The position numbers were made by a program, and so were the translations under genes. 10,517 bases of DNA from Candidatus Woesearchaeota archaeon (GTDB taxonomy: Archaea > Nanobdellota > Nanobdellia > Woesearchaeales > SKIA01), in contig SKXU01000051.1 of the NCBI GenBank assembly GCA_007128245.1, positions 1 to 10,517 of the forward strand, written 5' to 3'. The notes under the pieces are model-generated. The model ran no database searches. It saw only the letters and a program-made list of their open reading frames with translations, and had not been told where the DNA came from. Of this stretch, positions 1 through 6,955 are shown in pieces. Numbering within the stretch: the stretch's first letter is position 1; each line of letters opens with the position of its first letter.

Positions 1-1146
1 GACGGCTTTGACATCAACGGCATTCAAGCACTCTTTAGCTACGATGAGGACTGTGATGAGATTGTGCCTCCTGGAGACGGACCAGGCATACCTGGCGTTG
101 CTGATGGTACAGGAAATTTGACCATCACGAAAGTCGTCGAGGGAAGCTCACTCGTGAATGCAGATGACTTCTCCTTTATTGTGAGAGAGCACACAGTCAG
201 TGCAGGAGAAACTCTTACACTTCCTGTAGGCAATTATACCATCACAGAAACAAGTGATTTAGATATTGCCTGGACTGCTGAGTGGAGTAAAAACTGCCTT
301 GAAGGAGAGATTGAGATTGTAGAAGGAGAGACGCTCGAGTGTACGGTAACAAACACCATTACTCAGCAAAATGACTACCTTGGACCAGTCAACGAAGGAG
401 TGTGTGTGGACGCTGGCTTTGCGTATGCAATCGCTAAGTGGGAGTGGAATGATGAATACTACGTGCTTTCAAAGGATGGAGAGAGAACAGGATACTCCAC
501 CTCAGTATCTGGAAATGACACAGAAGCAGACTGGGAATCAAACCAAGACGTCACTGGAGTAGTGCTTAAAGGCGGTGCTGAGATGAAAAAAGTCTACCAG
601 TACCCTGAAGGATCTACTCAAGACACTGTAAACAATTCAGGATTGTTGAACAAGGGCGGAAATGAGGCAGATATTAGCTACGTGCTCCTCTGTGGAGGCC
701 TAGCCAATAGTAATGACGGAACTGATGATGAAGTTTTCTTCATGGAAGAAGATAGACGATTGTCAGACGATGACTTGTCAGCCTTGCGTCAAGGTTCAAG
801 AACAACAGAGCTTACCTCAACTGAAGCTGATCGTCGACGAGGATCTCCGACAGAACTTGATTGTGAGGTCTTCTTCTGGAGCCCTCAGTGTCAAGTGGAT
901 GAGCCAGAAGTACGCCCTGCGCCTGAAGTAGTGGCTGAACCTGAACAACCAAGCTCGCCAGTACCTGCGCAGGAAGATGAAAGCGTTGAAGACGCTCCTG
1001 AAACCACGCAGTCAAGCGCACTTGGACCGACAGGTATGGCATCAAGCATCTTTGATGGCGTACCATCAGGACTTGGCGCAATGGTAGCATTGCTCTTGCT
1101 CTTGGGTCTTTTGGGACTTGCTTTCACGGCTTTAAGAAAGCCGTAA
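1..1146 (+). CDS. Surface-anchored protein with SpaA/Cna-B-like domain, C-terminal part
   Basis: The reading frame is open from the first base, so the N-terminus, including any signal peptide, lies outside the window; 381 codons are visible. Visible residues about 39-120 (from NLTITKVVEG to CTVTNTI) form a SpaA/Cna-B-like prealbumin-fold beta domain, with the typical LPVGNYTITE strand. Residues about 124-232 form a second domain bounded by Cys135 and Cys231, with a VVLKGG motif and a YxYPEG motif, resembling extracellular modules in bacterial and archaeal surface proteins. A stalk rich in Pro, Glu and Ser follows. A hydrophobic segment at about 358-378 is capped by a short RKP tail, giving a type I membrane anchor with most of the protein outside. 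I expect a cell-surface or adhesion role; the ligand is unknown. An internal GTG at 64 is not a credible start because coding continues upstream. Fold assignments are by eye. Confidence 0.8.
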   Translation, partial: DGFDINGIQALFSYDEDCDEIVPPGDGPGIPGVADGTGNLTITKVVEGSSLVNADDFSFIVREHTVSAGETLTLPVGNYTITETSDLDIAWTAEWSKNCLEGEIEIVEGETLECTVTNTITQQNDYLGPVNEGVCVDAGFAYAIAKWEWNDEYYVLSKDGERTGYSTSVSGNDTEADWESNQDVTGVVLKGGAEMKKVYQYPEGSTQDTVNNSGLLNKGGNEADISYVLLCGGLANSNDGTDDEVFFMEEDRRLSDDDLSALRQGSRTTELTSTEADRRRGSPTELDCEVFFWSPQCQVDEPEVRPAPEVVAEPEQPSSPVPAQEDESVEDAPETTQSSALGPTGMASSIFDGVPSGLGAMVALLLLLGLLGLAFTALRKP

Positions 1147-1190
1147 ATTTTTTCTTTCTATTTTATTAACTTCTTCTTCTTTCTTAGTTG
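1147..1190 (+). terminator. Pyrimidine/T-rich intergenic tract, probable archaeal terminator
   Basis: Directly after the TAA of the surface-protein gene comes a strongly T-rich stretch with a run of six T at 1148-1153 and further TTCTTC blocks. Archaeal RNA polymerase terminates at U-rich tracts without needing a hairpin, and no hairpin is seen here. The same stretch contains the TATA-like box of the next gene, so it probably serves both purposes. Confidence 0.4.
1161..1169 (+). promoter_or_regulatory. TATA-like box of the carbinolamine dehydratase gene
   Basis: TTTTATTAA is centred about 27 nt upstream of the ATG at 1192. This is the spacing expected if transcription starts at the start codon (leaderless mRNA). 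No Shine-Dalgarno-like sequence precedes the ATG. Confidence 0.45.
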
Positions 1191-1191
1191 T

Positions 1192-1494
1192 ATGAATCCA
1201 CTATCTGAAGAAGAACTAAAGAAAGAACTTGTTAAGCTTGAACACTGGGATGTAGATAACGATCACTTAGTGACCGTCTTTGAATTCGAGAACTTTGCGG
1301 AGACAATGCACTTTGCACAGCACGTTGCGGAACTAGCAGAAAAACATCAGCACCACCCTCGAATGATTATTGACTACGACCTCTTAGGTATTGAGTTATC
1401 AACGCACGATGCTGGTGACAAGATCACTCAGAAGGACGTAGATCTCGCACACGCTATTGACCACCTAGACAAACATCATGATGAGATGCACTAG
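1192..1494 (+). CDS. Pterin-4a-carbinolamine dehydratase (PCD/DCoH family)
   Basis: A complete 100-residue protein, the usual length of the family. PCD dehydrates 4a-hydroxytetrahydrobiopterin to quinonoid dihydropterin during pterin recycling; archaeal and bacterial homologues may act on other pterins. The family signature is intact: Glu50, then His54-His55-Pro56 in EKHQHHP, Tyr62, Thr71-His72, and Asp82. His54, His55 and His72 correspond to the three conserved active-site histidines. The N-terminus (LSEEELKKEL...LEHWDVD) also matches the family. The ATG fits the TATA-like box about 27 nt upstream. The gene lies between a surface-protein gene and the motor operon and converges on the latter; both stop codons fall in the same CTAG at 1491-1494. 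No aromatic amino-acid hydroxylase, its classical partner, is visible nearby. Confidence 0.93.
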   Translation: MNPLSEEELKKELVKLEHWDVDNDHLVTVFEFENFAETMHFAQHVAELAEKHQHHPRMIIDYDLLGIELSTHDAGDKITQKDVDLAHAIDHLDKHHDEMH

Positions 1495-3575
1495 AATGCG
1501 CGAATAACGCTTTGTGCGAGCAGGTTGAATGCGAGGATGACGACAAACGCGATACTACAGTAGAGGGTTGTGGCTAAAAACAAGGATTTTCCCTTGACAT
1601 ACTCCTCGGAGAGGGTGTCGACACCGTTCTCAATACCAGATATCATAAACGAGAGAATCCACACGACTTGAACTACATATAATCCCACAACGATTTGAAA
1701 GTAGAAGGTAGGAATACCCATCCCGAACATATCAATCGGAACGCCCCCGCCCCCCACATCTAATCCTTCTGCTTGGCGCTGAATCTCTCCGAGAACAGCA
1801 GTAATCATACTGGTGATACCAATCACAATAGCAGCAATGGTAGGAAGCAAAAAGTTTACTTGGCTTTTCATAGAAGAAATAACGTCTGCTAAGAGGTCTT
1901 TGAGGCGCTCATCAACGCGATGCATCTCTTTAATGTACTGAGACATGCTCATGAGTGCTTTAGACGCTTCCACAGGGCCTTTTCTTGAAGACTCGACAAG
2001 TACCTTCATCGAAGACTCAATAAGGTTAGACGGGTATTGCACAAGCGCTCCATGTTTAGGATTAAAAATTGCTTCTTCAACACCCATACCAAGACGAGTA
2101 ATATTATTTGCAACCAAAGCAAAGAAATCTCCTCCGCGAGTGCCTTCCATAGTAGCAGCCACTTTTCCGAACGCAATCTCTGCAGGGATACCATCACCAA
2201 TGCGATTTCCGAGTTGGAATAACGCAGAGGCGAACTCGTTTTCGAGCTGGCGAGAGCGTTTACGAATCTCAATGAGGGATTTGGTTCTGCGATGATAAAA
2301 CCACCACAGACCAAGACCTGCAGAAAGCGTGATGCATAATGAAAGAAGTCCTGCACCAAGACCGTACGGCCCCATACCATCCTCTGTGTACCCCATCAAT
2401 TCAAACGGCCCGAGAGGAATTTCTTGCACACCCACATAAAATAAGAGTACAGGTAGCATACCAATAAAAAACAATATTCCTGCGAGAACACTTGCTTCAA
2501 GAGCAGGATTTTTTGAGTGATGACCCATCTCATGATACAGTTGAGAAATATCTGCTTCTCCATACCCCGTAGGTCTTGTTGCAAGAATGCGCTTTCCCAA
2601 ATAAAACACTCCTACGGGCAGCATGACGTTATACAAAGAAAAAATGACTGTCCAATGAATATCAAAAAAAGACACTGCGAGAGGAAGGATGACAAGACCA
2701 AGAATAGGCAATATAATTCCTAACATGTGCAACATGGTGATAGGACTTTTCAAATCCTGTGCGTAGTGCAACATTTTCTCGTATGTTTCATCAAGCATGA
2801 CCTCAAGTGCTTTGTCAAGTGACGCAAGTCTTCGATCGTTCGTGTTTTCATACAAAGAGGCTTCAATAAGATGAATGGCCTCTATGAACTCATTAGCGTC
2901 TCCTCGCCAAAACGTAAGGTAGTGTTCAAAACTCTCTGAAACGGTTTGGAAATGCTCAGTCTCGACATCCCAAAGAATCTTTTTCAAGTCCAAGGCAAGA
3001 GGAGGACCGATATGCGCTGAGGCGAATTCAATTGCGAGCTCAAGATTAGGAGTGTGGCGCATGTAGGTTACCATGTAGAAAATACAGAGCACCATCTGAT
3101 TCGATGCTTGTTGACGCCAACGCCGAGCAAGAAAATGAGGCATGTTATTGAGAGGAACGTGCAGCATGACGGCAATAATGAACGAGAACGCGATAAACCA
3201 CAAGGAAATGTTCCCGGTGAATATGAACGGAACAAACACTGTGAGAATAAGAGTTGCGATAAACACCAAAAAAGGAGCGATGATTGAGAGTGCGAGCGCA
3301 TCGGCAGGGCTAATGGTCATGTGCGCAGTGTCTATTTGGCGCTGAATTGCAGGGCCTGATTTTCCAGGATTTAGACTGATCGCTTTTCCTGCCCAGAGAG
3401 CGGATCGTTCATACCATGAGTTCGCTCTTGGCTGATTATCTTTCTTAAACTGATCATACTCACGACTACGAATGCTCTCAATATCCCCGAGCTCTTCTCT
3501 AAGCTGACGTTGAACTTGTGCTTTGAGAGACTCTATAGTGGTGCCTTTGCTTGTCGAGCCATATGTTGAATTCAC
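1491..3575 (-). CDS. FlaJ/TadC-like polytopic membrane platform protein with two T2SSF domains
   Basis: A complete 694-residue membrane protein of the archaellum/type IV pilus platform family (FlaJ, PilC/GspF, TadC), which anchors the motor ATPase at the membrane. Two T2SSF-type cytoplasmic modules are visible, one at about 146-280 (after a QMVLCIFYMVTYMR helix) and one at about 430-570 (LENEFASALFQLGNRIGDGIP). Around nine membrane segments lie near 97-119, 124-142, 281-303, 308-328, 361-383, 406-427, 573-596, 624-645 and 666-688. Classical FlaJ proteins are about 550 residues, so this one is long. The N-terminal 90 residues are charged and soluble. The start is GTG at 3575 with AGAGGA eight nt upstream; no ATG, GTG or TTG codon follows within the next 50 codons or so. 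The first 77 nt overlap the end of the ATPase gene in another frame, so the two are surely co-transcribed. Whether it serves an archaellum, a pilus or a secretion machine cannot be told. Confidence 0.9.
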   Translation of the reverse strand: MNSTYGSTSKGTTIESLKAQVQRQLREELGDIESIRSREYDQFKKDNQPRANSWYERSALWAGKAISLNPGKSGPAIQRQIDTAHMTISPADALALSIIAPFLVFIATLILTVFVPFIFTGNISLWFIAFSFIIAVMLHVPLNNMPHFLARRWRQQASNQMVLCIFYMVTYMRHTPNLELAIEFASAHIGPPLALDLKKILWDVETEHFQTVSESFEHYLTFWRGDANEFIEAIHLIEASLYENTNDRRLASLDKALEVMLDETYEKMLHYAQDLKSPITMLHMLGIILPILGLVILPLAVSFFDIHWTVIFSLYNVMLPVGVFYLGKRILATRPTGYGEADISQLYHEMGHHSKNPALEASVLAGILFFIGMLPVLLFYVGVQEIPLGPFELMGYTEDGMGPYGLGAGLLSLCITLSAGLGLWWFYHRRTKSLIEIRKRSRQLENEFASALFQLGNRIGDGIPAEIAFGKVAATMEGTRGGDFFALVANNITRLGMGVEEAIFNPKHGALVQYPSNLIESSMKVLVESSRKGPVEASKALMSMSQYIKEMHRVDERLKDLLADVISSMKSQVNFLLPTIAAIVIGITSMITAVLGEIQRQAEGLDVGGGGVPIDMFGMGIPTFYFQIVVGLYVVQVVWILSFMISGIENGVDTLSEEYVKGKSLFLATTLYCSIAFVVILAFNLLAQSVIRAF

Positions 3576-5796
3576 GAGTTATTTCCTCTGGTAAGTTTGT
3601 TTTATTTTGTGAGCGCATACGTTGACTGATACGATGGAATTCATCATTTGCGCGAATAACAAAAGGAGCTTCGAGCAGCTCAGGAAGTCCCTCCTCATCA
3701 GCCACTTGAACAATGCGAGCTTTTACTGTTGCGCGAAGCTGAATCTCGTTCCACACAGCATCCCAATTACCTGCCCACTCCTTGACAGTTCCTGCGATGG
3801 CCTTGAGGATCTCAGACTCGCCATTAATCAACGCGTCCGTGGGTTCAAGTTGATCATTTATAGGGTTATATTTCATTAAAGGCACAAAACCATTTTCTTG
3901 CATAGGATCTTCTTCCCAATGCTTTTGCACCTCACAAATCTCTGTGATGCGACGCACCCTCCGCAGACCATCAGGGCTCCGCACAGGGTTTGCCACCACG
4001 ATAATGTCTGTTGCCTTAAAGGACGTGCGAGGCACCTTCAAATCGTTGACTACACGATCAAACACTCCATAGGGACTGTCTCCGTGAATCGTGCCTGCCA
4101 CGACGTTCGCAAGAGCACCTACACGCATAGCCTCGTACAGAGCAGCTGCTTCTGTTGAGCGCACCTCCCCGATAATCAAACTACTATCTCCGAGTCTTAA
4201 GGTAGTGCGAATTCCTTCATCAGCAGGAACCTCAGCAGTGCCAGAAGAGAGTGCTGATGAAACCTTCATTTGCTGCAAGTTATACCCGAGCTTTTGCAAT
4301 TGCACTCCTGGAAGCTCTAAGGTGTCCTCAATCGTAATGATGCGATACTTGCGCATAATCTCCACCATCAAACTTCCAAGCAACGAACTCTTTCCCGCAC
4401 TTCTTGTTCCTGCAACAAGAAACGTACGATTTCCATCAATGAGAAAAGACAATAATCCTGCACCGAGAGGAGTCATCATGCCGTTTTTAATAAATAACGG
4501 GAAGGTCCACGGCTTTTCTCTGTGACGACGAAAAGCAAACGCAAGCCCTGTGGGGTCTAGCGGTTTGCCAATAGCGCCTACACGGGCAGAAGCAGCCCCT
4601 GGAATGGTGATATCTGCGTCAAGAACAGGGTTTGCCTCGTCAAGCGGACGTCCAGAGATCATTCTCAGCTTTGAAGCCCACGAATCAACTTCAGGGATGG
4701 TAGGGACAATATTCGTCATGCAATCCTCAAATTCTCCGTGCACAAGATAGATAGGTGTTTTTCCTGTTGGGCTATTGACAGTGATGTCTTGGATTGCAGG
4801 GTCTTCAAGAAGTACCTCGATAAGACCAAACCCTACAGTGTAGCGAATAAGAATTCTGGTGAGGCGGTCAAGTTCTTCTTCGGATAAATGAATATCTCGC
4901 TTCACGGCAAGCTCTTCGATTAAGTCCATACCGACGTTTGCAAACACCTCTCTCATCCGCTCAGGATCAACAAAGTCATCTTCAGTGGGTTTGTGCTCAG
5001 AAAGAATTTTCCGAGCGGTGTCCAAAAGGTTGTACTGTTCTTCTGAAAGCTTGAATTCGGGTGGTGTAAGGTGGTAGAGATACTGTATAGTGTCTGGAAG
5101 TGTGAAAATTGCCACTTCTGCTTCTCCCACAGAATACGACTTGATTTCTTGAGCCCCAGTAGGGTATTCAGCCATTATCTTTGTAAACATGAAATCAGGC
5201 TTAATTTGCGGAAAGAACAGCTTACGATACAGCGATCGGTCACCTACTTTGTACCCTTCGAGCTCCGAGATGACTCGCTGCACAAGCTTTGTCTCTTGAA
5301 GCAGCCCCACAACTTTTTCTAACACCTCAATATATCTTCTCCACCCACGCTCTTCTGTTTCATCAAGACTCTTATCCCTATTTACAATTGCTTTTCGCAA
5401 CTCTCGACGCAGACTCACAAACGTCCCGATAGGATCTTTTTTGAGCATGTCATAAATGATTGTGCGCAAGAATGTGTAGCGTTGAGAAACGATTTTTTCA
5501 GGCACGCCATCAACTTCTAAATACGACATCGTTGCTTTCTTTTCATGAATAAGCACTCGGTATAATCGCGCAATCTCAATCAATAACTGTGCTTGATCAA
5601 AATCATACTCATAATCTTGCTTTTGACTATACACGATCTTTGTGATGCTGCGATTCTCAACAAGCTGATCAACTGCTTCAGACATACAGACAGCATTATC
5701 TTCAAGACTGGGAATGACTACCGCTTGGGCGCAGTCAGCAAAAAGGATGTTATCTTCTCCTTGCCGTATTACCTCGTACGAAAATCCTGTTGCCAT
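3499..5796 (-). CDS. FlaI/GspE-family secretion motor ATPase with long N-terminal extension
   Basis: A 765-residue AAA-like hexameric motor ATPase of the FlaI/archaeal GspE2/TadA class, expected to drive assembly or rotation of a surface filament, or secretion, with the FlaJ-like partner. The core is complete: Walker A GTRSAGKSS (463-471), Asp box TIEDT (488-492), Walker B SLIIGE (539-544) and His box GTIHGDS (568-574). The N2 domain covers about 250-440 (VGFGLIEVLLEDPAIQDITVN). Residues 1-250 do not resemble the short N-terminus of classical FlaI (about 550 residues in all) and are unassigned. I chose the ATG at 5796 because a TATA-like box lies 22-24 nt upstream, with AGGTG in between. An in-frame ATG at 5838 would add 14 residues but lies upstream of that box. 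The Ser/Thr-rich last 15 residues overlap the FlaJ-like gene. Function as a motor ATPase is well supported; the filament type is not. Confidence 0.92.
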   Translation of the reverse strand: MATGFSYEVIRQGEDNILFADCAQAVVIPSLEDNAVCMSEAVDQLVENRSITKIVYSQKQDYEYDFDQAQLLIEIARLYRVLIHEKKATMSYLEVDGVPEKIVSQRYTFLRTIIYDMLKKDPIGTFVSLRRELRKAIVNRDKSLDETEERGWRRYIEVLEKVVGLLQETKLVQRVISELEGYKVGDRSLYRKLFFPQIKPDFMFTKIMAEYPTGAQEIKSYSVGEAEVAIFTLPDTIQYLYHLTPPEFKLSEEQYNLLDTARKILSEHKPTEDDFVDPERMREVFANVGMDLIEELAVKRDIHLSEEELDRLTRILIRYTVGFGLIEVLLEDPAIQDITVNSPTGKTPIYLVHGEFEDCMTNIVPTIPEVDSWASKLRMISGRPLDEANPVLDADITIPGAASARVGAIGKPLDPTGLAFAFRRHREKPWTFPLFIKNGMMTPLGAGLLSFLIDGNRTFLVAGTRSAGKSSLLGSLMVEIMRKYRIITIEDTLELPGVQLQKLGYNLQQMKVSSALSSGTAEVPADEGIRTTLRLGDSSLIIGEVRSTEAAALYEAMRVGALANVVAGTIHGDSPYGVFDRVVNDLKVPRTSFKATDIIVVANPVRSPDGLRRVRRITEICEVQKHWEEDPMQENGFVPLMKYNPINDQLEPTDALINGESEILKAIAGTVKEWAGNWDAVWNEIQLRATVKARIVQVADEEGLPELLEAPFVIRANDEFHRISQRMRSQNKTNLPEEITREFNIWLDKQRHHYRVSQSTSSTSA
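3584..3589 (-). promoter_or_regulatory. Shine-Dalgarno site of the FlaJ-like gene, inside the ATPase gene
   Basis: AGAGGA on the minus strand lies 8 nt before the GTG at 3575, within the coding sequence of the upstream ATPase gene. It supports the GTG start and therefore the 77-nt gene overlap. Confidence 0.6.
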
Positions 5797-5814
5797 AGCC
5801 CACCTGTGCGATAC

Positions 5815-5824
5815 ATATAAATAA
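5815..5824 (-). promoter_or_regulatory. TATA-like box of the FlaI/FlaJ operon
   Basis: TTATTTATAT on the minus strand is centred about 22-24 nt before the ATG at 5796, placing the transcript start at or very near the start codon. It argues against the upstream ATG at 5838, which would lie before the box. Confidence 0.5.
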
Positions 5825-5841
5825 CGTCGCTCACACATTTG

Positions 5842-5848
5842 TATTTAA
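5842..5848 (+). promoter_or_regulatory. TATA-like box of the coiled-coil gene pair
   Basis: TATTTAA is centred about 21 nt before the ATG at 5866. No Shine-Dalgarno sequence is present, so a leaderless transcript is likely. It lies about 25 bp from the opposite-facing box of the ATPase operon, giving a 69-bp bidirectional promoter region. Confidence 0.45.
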
Positions 5849-5865
5849 GAGTCTATAAAAACCTT

Positions 5866-6240
5866 ATGGCACAACCAGAAACTCCTCAAGCTCCTGATCC
5901 CATTATTCAAGGAATGACAGACCTCTCACGCAGACTACGCGTTCTTGAAGAAAGATACACGGTGCTCAGGCGCAAAGGACAGTTGGCAGAAGAAAACTTT
6001 ATTCGAGATATGCAAGAGCTACGCACAAACGTGGACGCAGTCAGTCAAGAAGCAACCGCACTTCGACGCGTGCTCGTTGAGATTGATGATAAACTGGATC
6101 GCTTCTTGGAACAAGCAAAAAATGCTGCTCCCAGAGGAGACGTGTTATTGCTCAAAAAATATATTGAGATGTGGGATCCTCTGCAGTACCTGACGCGGCA
6201 AGAGGCGCGGCGGTTGCTGGAAGAAAGAAGGAAGGTTTAA
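5866..6240 (+). CDS. Small coiled-coil protein, possible FlaC/D/E-like motor accessory
   Basis: A 124-residue soluble, charged protein with no signal peptide or membrane segment, so probably cytoplasmic. Residues 1-16 are Pro-rich. About 17-85 form a heptad-rich helical coiled coil (LSRRLRVLEERY, then ALRRVLVEIDDKLDRFL). The C-terminus (about 101-120) has a conserved-looking MWDPLQYLTRQEARRLL helix. In archaella, FlaC, FlaD and FlaE are cytoplasmic helical proteins encoded beside flaI/flaJ that form a ring around the motor. The position divergent from the FlaI-like gene, and a second coiled-coil gene 40 nt downstream, suggest a similar role, but this is inference; no family domain is recognised with certainty. 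The ATG at 5866 is preferred over the in-frame TTG at 5839, because the TTG lies upstream of the TATA-like box. Confidence 0.75.
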   Translation: MAQPETPQAPDPIIQGMTDLSRRLRVLEERYTVLRRKGQLAEENFIRDMQELRTNVDAVSQEATALRRVLVEIDDKLDRFLEQAKNAAPRGDVLLLKKYIEMWDPLQYLTRQEARRLLEERRKV

Positions 6241-6267
6241 AAAGAATGTTTCTGCATATGTGGTAAG

Positions 6268-6274
6268 AGAGGTG
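6268..6274 (+). promoter_or_regulatory. Shine-Dalgarno site deciding a TTG start
   Basis: AGAGGTG lies six nt before the TTG at 6281 and matches the archaeal anti-Shine-Dalgarno core (GGAGGTGA). A TTG at 6275 is followed at once by TAA, and the first in-frame ATG lies about 75 codons downstream, so the rare TTG at 6281 is the best start. Confidence 0.65.
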
Positions 6275-6280
6275 TTGTAA

Positions 6281-6955
6281 TTGGTAGATCAAAAATTACT
6301 CCAAAAGGTTTCGGAGTTGCGTGGACAAGGATATCAAAATAGCCAGATTATTGATATTCTTCAAAAAGACGGTCATAACTCTTCACAAATATTTGATGCG
6401 CTCAATCAATCATCCATAGGGAATGCGGGTCCATCAACAGGCCTTCCTCCCGCACCAAGTTTTGACGATTCAGTATCAAGCCTTCCATCAACAGACGTTC
6501 CCAGCATGCCTGCTCCTCCATCAAGCCCCTCTCCATCAACTCCTCCTTCAGCAGCTCCTGTAAAGCAAGCAGTAACGAGCAACTACGCGCGGAGCGCCCC
6601 CCAACACACTGATGTCTCTATGGAAGAGTACATCGAGGCTATTATTGATGAGAAATGGGTGGAATTGGAAGCGGACGTGGAGAAAATTGTTGAGTGGAAA
6701 AACCGTTCTGAACAACGATTAACTCAGCTCACGCAACAAGTACAGGACCTTAAAGACCGATTTGAGAAATTGCATGCTGCACTGATTGGAAAGATTGAGA
6801 CCTACGACAAAAATATTCTTGAAGTGGGAGCCGAAATCAAGGCCATGGAAAAAGTCTTCTCAAAAGTACTTCCTGTCTTTACAGATAACGTCAAACAACT
6901 TTCTGATGTTACGGACAAGCTTACTCGGCGCACTAGCGAGCAAGAAGCAAGATAG
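6281..6955 (+). CDS. Coiled-coil protein with N-terminal helical repeat, FlaC-like
   Basis: A 224-residue soluble protein in three parts. Residues 1-43 are a small helical module containing two half-repeats of the form G[YH]xxSQI[IF]D[IA]L (about 17-27 and 31-41). About 44-110 is a disordered Pro/Ser/Ala linker. About 114-220 is a long coiled coil that begins MEEYIEAIIDEKW and ends near KAMEKVFSKVLPVFTDNVKQL. The last part resembles archaellum accessory FlaC, whose coiled coil ends in a similar hydrophobic stretch with a PF motif near its C-terminus; this similarity is from memory and moderate. With the preceding coiled-coil gene (40-nt gap, same strand, probably one transcript) it would be a cytoplasmic partner of the FlaI-like ATPase. 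Its 3' end overlaps the convergent membrane-protein gene by 23 nt. It starts at TTG with a good Shine-Dalgarno site. Confidence 0.8.
   Translation: MVDQKLLQKVSELRGQGYQNSQIIDILQKDGHNSSQIFDALNQSSIGNAGPSTGLPPAPSFDDSVSSLPSTDVPSMPAPPSSPSPSTPPSAAPVKQAVTSNYARSAPQHTDVSMEEYIEAIIDEKWVELEADVEKIVEWKNRSEQRLTQLTQQVQDLKDRFEKLHAALIGKIETYDKNILEVGAEIKAMEKVFSKVLPVFTDNVKQLSDVTDKLTRRTSEQEAR

Noticed and set aside
891..1127. Minus-strand open frames under the surface-protein stalk
   Set aside because: The Ser/Pro-rich composition is the complement of the Pro/Glu-rich stalk codons; there is no promoter or homology.
3898..4750. Several plus-strand open frames opposite the ATPase gene
   Set aside because: They are antisense to a strongly conserved motor domain, have low-complexity or unlikely protein sequences and lack promoters or ribosome binding sites.
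5797..5838. Longer N-terminus of the FlaI-like ATPase from ATG 5838
   Set aside because: The TATA-like box at 5815-5824 lies inside this stretch, and the ATG at 5796 follows it at leaderless spacing with AGGTG just before it. The extra 14 residues do not look conserved, but they cannot be fully excluded.
6253..6260. Possible TATA-like element (TGCATATG) before the second coiled-coil gene
   Set aside because: It is a weak match, and a good Shine-Dalgarno site follows in a short 40-nt gap, so translation from the upstream operon transcript is the simpler reading.
6436..6545. Recurring CCATCAAC-like units
   Set aside because: They encode the Pro/Ser linker of the FlaC-like protein and are irregularly spaced, so they are low-complexity coding sequence and not a CRISPR array or regulatory repeat.
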